A DNA stretch of 64,000 nt. It comes from Welwitschia mirabilis (lineage: Eukaryota > Gnetophyta > Gnetopsida > Welwitschiales). The position numbers and the translations under genes are program-made. The DNA lies in assembly GCA_051453625.1 (NCBI GenBank), contig JBOZIK010000001.1, forward strand, positions 197,438,188 to 197,502,187, given 5' to 3'. Below, in pieces: positions 60,500 to 64,000 of this stretch; position 1 is the first letter of the stretch; each line of letters starts with the position of its first letter. The notes beneath the pieces are model-generated. The model was not told the DNA's origin and did not search any database. It saw only the letters and a program-made list of their open reading frames with translations.

Positions 60500-61900
60500 G
60501 TGCATTGACTCTATTTTAAAATCAAGTAATATAGGGATACTCAGTGATTTCGTGGGTACTAATGTGACAAATCAAACATTCAAGCTTAGTAACCATGGAT
60601 TAGGGTGAATGTGAGGTGATCAATAATTTTAATTTTCTTGCTAATTCATCTATTTTATTATTTACCCTAAATTTTTTGGGAACCTTAAAAACACTTGAGG
60701 GTTTGATAGGTTTTTCCCAATTTTTCATACTCTTGATTATACTATTTAAGTACTTTCAAACCCTGTCTAATGGCATGCTAGAGCATTAGCTTGACTCATT
60801 CTCTCAAATAGTTGATGGTTATTAGTGGACAACCCATCATAGAAGAAACTTATTTCCATATCTGACTCAGAACCATGTTAGGAACATTTTAATAAAAGTT
60901 CTTTAAATTATTCAAAGATCTAGTAAAAAGTTTCATGGTTTTTCTATTGGAAATTCATGATTTCTTTCTTTGAGACATTTGTCTTATAAGGAGGAAATAA
61001 TTTGGAGATGAAATCTTTACTTAGGTCAATCCAAGTTGTAATGGATAAGGGTTTTAGAATGTATAACTATGATTTTGCCTTTTCTTTCAAGGGAAAAAAA
61101 AACATGATAAGCTAGTAATCATGAGTGTTAGGGTATTGAGAGGCAATTAAGAGAACACACTCGAATTCTTTGAGATGAAGGTATGAATCCTCAAACTCTA
61201 ATCCATAGAAATGAGGAAAGAGTTGGATAGTGGAGGGTTTAAATTCTACCCTCTAGTTAATGAGTGGCAGCACTATGTAAGAGGATGTTCTTGAGTTGTG
61301 TATTGGAGGTAATCATAAAGGGCTTGCCTAGGTTAGTTAGCAGTAGTAGTGAGGGCAACTTACTGTTTGATCACTTCTTAGATAAAATAGTAGCTCATTA
61401 ATCTATTGAACATCTCCTAGTTAGACAAAGATCCATTAAAGATATCTTAAAGATTAAGTGGGTTATTCGGTTTTTGTTGTAGTTATTGTGATAGGTATTT
61501 TATTAATTAGCTTGATTGTTGAGGTCTAGTCTCTTTTAGAATGATCACAAGCTCAGTTTTTAGTTTTTTTCATTCTTTTGTAATTAGTAAAGGGAGACAT
61601 GTCATTATAAATTAGTCTTCCTATTTTGTCATAGGTTTAGCTCATGAAAGAATAATTCAGAAGGTTGTAAGTATATTTTAGACAGTTTTCAAATTAGATT
61701 TCACTAGTCCTATAAGTTGGTTGGATTTTAGGGGCTACACATAAGGTTCTATAAAAAATTAAGGAGGCTCTGGGTTAAAAGGATGACGGCACCAGTTAAA
61801 AAAGGTGATGGTGTTAGTCAAGTTTCAAATTACAACTTCTACAAAAATGAGCTGGCTCACATAGGCATCTTAGATTTTCTTATGTATTAGGGTTGTAGAT
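60500..61900 (-). pseudogene. Gypsy gag remnant (Gm2)
   Basis: The capsid signature reads FSLKGKAKSWLYILKPLSIT near 61080, then TWIDLSKDFISKLFPPYKTN, ETFYQIFE*FKELLLKC near 60920 and ISFFYDGLS near 60850. A zinc knuckle lies near 60530-60590 (CLICHISTHEITEY), its last Cys changed to Tyr exactly as in G2. Frames are interrupted by several stops. Confidence 0.9.
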
Positions 61901-61925
61901 AAATTAAACTAAGTTAGAAAACATA

Positions 61926-62872
61926 AATAAAACTGGGAATAACATTATCGAATTTGTAAGAAATTTTTTAAAGAATTTTAATTTTTATNNNNNNNNNNNN
62001 NNNNNNNNNNNNNNNNNNNNNNNNNNNNNNNNNNNNNNNNNNNNNNNNNNNNNNNNNNNNNNNNNNNNNNNNNNNNNNNNNNNNNNNNNNNNNNNNNNNN
62101 NNNNNNNNNNNNNNNNNNNNNNNNNNNNNNNNNNNNNNNNNNNNNNNNNNNNNNNNNNNNNNNNNNNNNNNNNNNNNNNNNNNNNNNNNNNNNNNNNNNN
62201 NNNNNNNNNNNNNNNNNNNNNNNNNNNNNNNNNNNNNNNNNNNNNNNNNNNNNNNNNNNNNNNNNNNNNNNNNNNNNNNNNNNNNNNNNNNNNNNNNNNN
62301 NNNNNNNNNNNNNNNNNNNNNNNNNNNNNNNNNNNNNNNNNNNNNNNNNNNNNNNNNNNNNNNNNNNNNNNNNNNNNNNNNNNNNNNNNNNNNNAATAAA
62401 ACTGGTAATAACATTATCGAATTTTTAAGAAATTTTTTAAATAATTTTAATTTTTATGTACTGAAAATATAGAAACAATTGCAAAAAAATATAGAAAAAT
62501 GTAGCAAAAAAAAAAAACACAAAATATAATGTAAAGTCAACTAAAAGTTTTTAAAGTTTTTAAGTTTTTAACTCTAATAGAAACCTGCAAATAAAACATT
62601 AGACATACACAAAATAAGTTAATACAAAATTAAAAATAAACTTTAAAATTAGACTAGTTTGGATAACACTGATACAGCTAGTACTAATCACTAGAAAGAA
62701 AAGAAAAGACATAAGCAAAATAAAAGAAAAAGGAATAGTTAGAGTATCACTAGAAGAAGGATCTATATTCATCACTGGAAAATTAAAAACTATGTATAAA
62801 GACTACAAAAATAAAAGTAGTACTCCTTTGATCTACTATCATGCCATTATCCCTATAAATGACATTAAAAGA
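61926..62872 (-). other. Leader of Gm2 and primer-binding site
   Basis: It has a 406-N gap at 61989-62394 with its 63-bp flank repeated at 62395-62457. Near 62680 and 62760 it carries the inverted 'gatgggtactagt'-type leader motif of G1 and G2. Next to the LTR, the minus strand reads TTTAATGTCATTTATAGGGA (about 62850-62869), a decayed form of the primer-binding site seen after LTR1 and LTR2. Confidence 0.65.
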
Positions 62873-63888
62873 TGATTTAATGTAGTATAATGAACTATAT
62901 TTAGAGCTAATTTTGCACTTATATATCATTATTCCCTAGGGATAACATGCTTTTAAGTTTAGAATTTTACTAACTTAATGCAAGTTACTAATTTAAAAAG
63001 AGAGAGAGAGAGAGAGAGAAGAAAAAGTATTGATTTTAAAATTTTGTTTTGAACTTCATCTTGAGAGAGAAGGAAAGCAAAGTAGCTCCAGAATATGAGC
63101 GATTCATTCCTAATAATTTTACTTTAATGTTGTTCAATCACCTTCCTATAAAAGACTTAAAACCATCAAATGCTTTTGTCTTAAGTCATGGAACATAATC
63201 TCATTCACCGTATGAGAAATGGTGAATTCAATTAATATTTTAGTCTTAAAATAATATTAGAAAGTAAAGAATTATAACTAATCAAAATATATCAAATTAA
63301 AAGACTTAGACTAAGTGGTTAAAATAAATTCACTCAACTAAAATGAATTTTGATGGTTAAAGTAGTTACCTAAGTATTTCAATTATAATTTTACTCATGA
63401 ATTGAAATTAAAGAAAAACCACTTTATATATTGCAAAAAGGGAATAACTTTATAGAAAAGGAATAAAAAATCAAGATAAACTCCATAACAATCCTTGAAA
63501 ACTAGTTTAATTTTACAAAGAATTACTTATAAATCCATTACAAGTCAATGCTTCAAGGTTTTACAATTCTCCAAATCAAACATAATATAATAAAGGGTTC
63601 AAGGCCATTTTATAGGAAGAGATAGGAAAAAGGAATGGTTACAAGCCATTGGCTTGTAGCATTAAGTGGATGATTACAAATCATAACATGAGGAAGGATA
63701 GTTTATCTTCTTTTTCATTTAGTAAAGATGCTTATGATAACATCAACACTTAGCTTGAGAGTGCCATAGCTACTATCAATCATTAACTACATCATGTGTC
63801 TTCACTATCATTCTACTTAATCCTATCAAATGTCACACTACGAATTCTCATTATTGTCATTATGTATTATCAAGACTGTAAGTTAATG
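62873..63888 (-). mobile_element. LTR family A, right copy (5' LTR of Gm2), interrupted
   Basis: It pairs with 53510-54510. Shared sequences include 'agggataacatg' near 62938 and 53577, 'tatgagaaatggtgaatt' near 63210 and 53837, and 'gtggatg-ttacaaatcataaca' (described by its core) near 63667 and 54290. The TATA box is decayed (63607-63614). An (AG)10 tract at 63000-63019 is absent from the left copy. The LTR stops at 'gtaagttaa', 63888. Confidence 0.85.
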
Positions 63889-64000
63889 GATCTAGAACTC
63901 TAAAGGGGAGGTGAATAGTATTTCTTAAGAAAAATAAAAAAAACTATTACTGCCCAAGAAATAAATTATGACATAAAAATATATAACAAAATAAACTCAA
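63889..64000. mobile_element. Edge of another insertion, truncated by the window
   Basis: The LTR sequence expected after 63888 (as at 54505 onwards) is replaced by 'tggatctagaactctaaagg' and 'ggaggtgaatag'. The core ctaaaggggaggtgaat resembles cttagaggggagggctgaat at 1334-1353. It therefore seems to be the end of the same kind of repeat as at 1300-1440, inserted in the LTR. Confidence 0.55.

Larger units (their letters stand above)
53510..63888 (-). mobile_element. Ty3/gypsy element Gm2 (Athila-like), minus strand
   Basis: This is a full-layout element read from 63888 down to 53510: 5' LTR, primer-binding site, leader, gag, protease, reverse transcriptase, RNase H, integrase, 3' noncoding region and 3' LTR. 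It is the same family as G1 and G2 in the opposite orientation, and its open stretches are the longest in the window, so it is probably younger. Still, no domain is free of stops, and the reverse transcriptase catalytic motif is mutated. Confidence 0.9.

Noticed and set aside
61968-62414. 148-codon minus-strand frame
   Set aside because: It is almost entirely N bases; only its two ends are real sequence.
1-64000. Fungal repeat-induced point mutation as the cause of C-to-T decay
   Set aside because: The elements are of plant type (tRNA-Asp site, DUF4283 LINE ORF1), so slow deamination of methylated cytosine explains the pattern better.
1-64000. CRISPR arrays, bacterial operons, rRNA or tRNA genes
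   Set aside because: No regularly spaced repeats, no ribosome-binding-site pattern and no tRNA or rRNA landmark were seen; I could not run a dedicated RNA search.

Overview
The window looks like intergenic heterochromatin from a flowering plant. It is very AT-rich and CG-poor and has no intact gene. It is built almost entirely of old, decayed, nested retrotransposons of plant type: Athila-like Ty3/gypsy elements with a tRNA-Asp-type primer-binding site, a Ty1/copia element with an initiator-Met-type primer-binding site, and an L1-type LINE whose first ORF has the plant DUF4283 plus zinc-knuckle layout. Every coding domain carries many stops and frameshifts. The short uninterrupted frames that remain are either surviving patches of retrotransposon protein or antisense shadows. 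I saw no tRNA, rRNA, CRISPR or functional host gene.

Layout. 1-2690: two diverged tandem copies of a ~1.3 kb noncoding repeat. 2850-6570: a minus-strand gypsy (integrase, RT, protease, gag end). 6690-17600: a plus-strand gypsy of a second LTR family (called B here), split by a 6.3 kb LINE insertion (7699-14000) and missing most of pol. 17610-20240: no recognisable gene, with CT microsatellites around a gap. 20290-21600: a minus-strand gypsy protease fragment. 21611-46972: plus-strand LTRs of family A in the order LTR0, LTR1, gag-pol G1, LTR2, gag-pol G2, LTR3; a copia element (35080-38266) sits in the leader of G2. 46942-52010: a minus-strand family-B element (gag end, leader, LTR B1, 195 bp, primer-binding site, LTR B2). 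52020-53509: a possible LINE RNase H scrap, otherwise nothing recognised. 53510-63888: a minus-strand family-A gypsy, the best preserved, with both LTRs; the right LTR is cut at 63889 by another insertion that runs out of the window.

The most interesting locus is the LINE at 7699-14000. It ends in an A8 run and is flanked by a 9-bp target-site duplication. Its empty site can be read from a related LTR copy at 49500-49620. Its 3' end carries a decayed J-domain (DnaJ-type) coding segment that is not part of any known LINE, so it may be a 3' transduction, a template-switch chimera or a nested retrocopy.

Caution on assembly: nearly every 100-N gap is flanked by near-identical sequence (41 to ~540 bp) on both sides. 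These look like unmerged overlapping contig ends, possibly from two haplotypes, and should not be counted as biological duplications. The names G1, G2, Gp, Gm1, Gm2, LTR A and LTR B are mine and are used only to cross-refer between entries.
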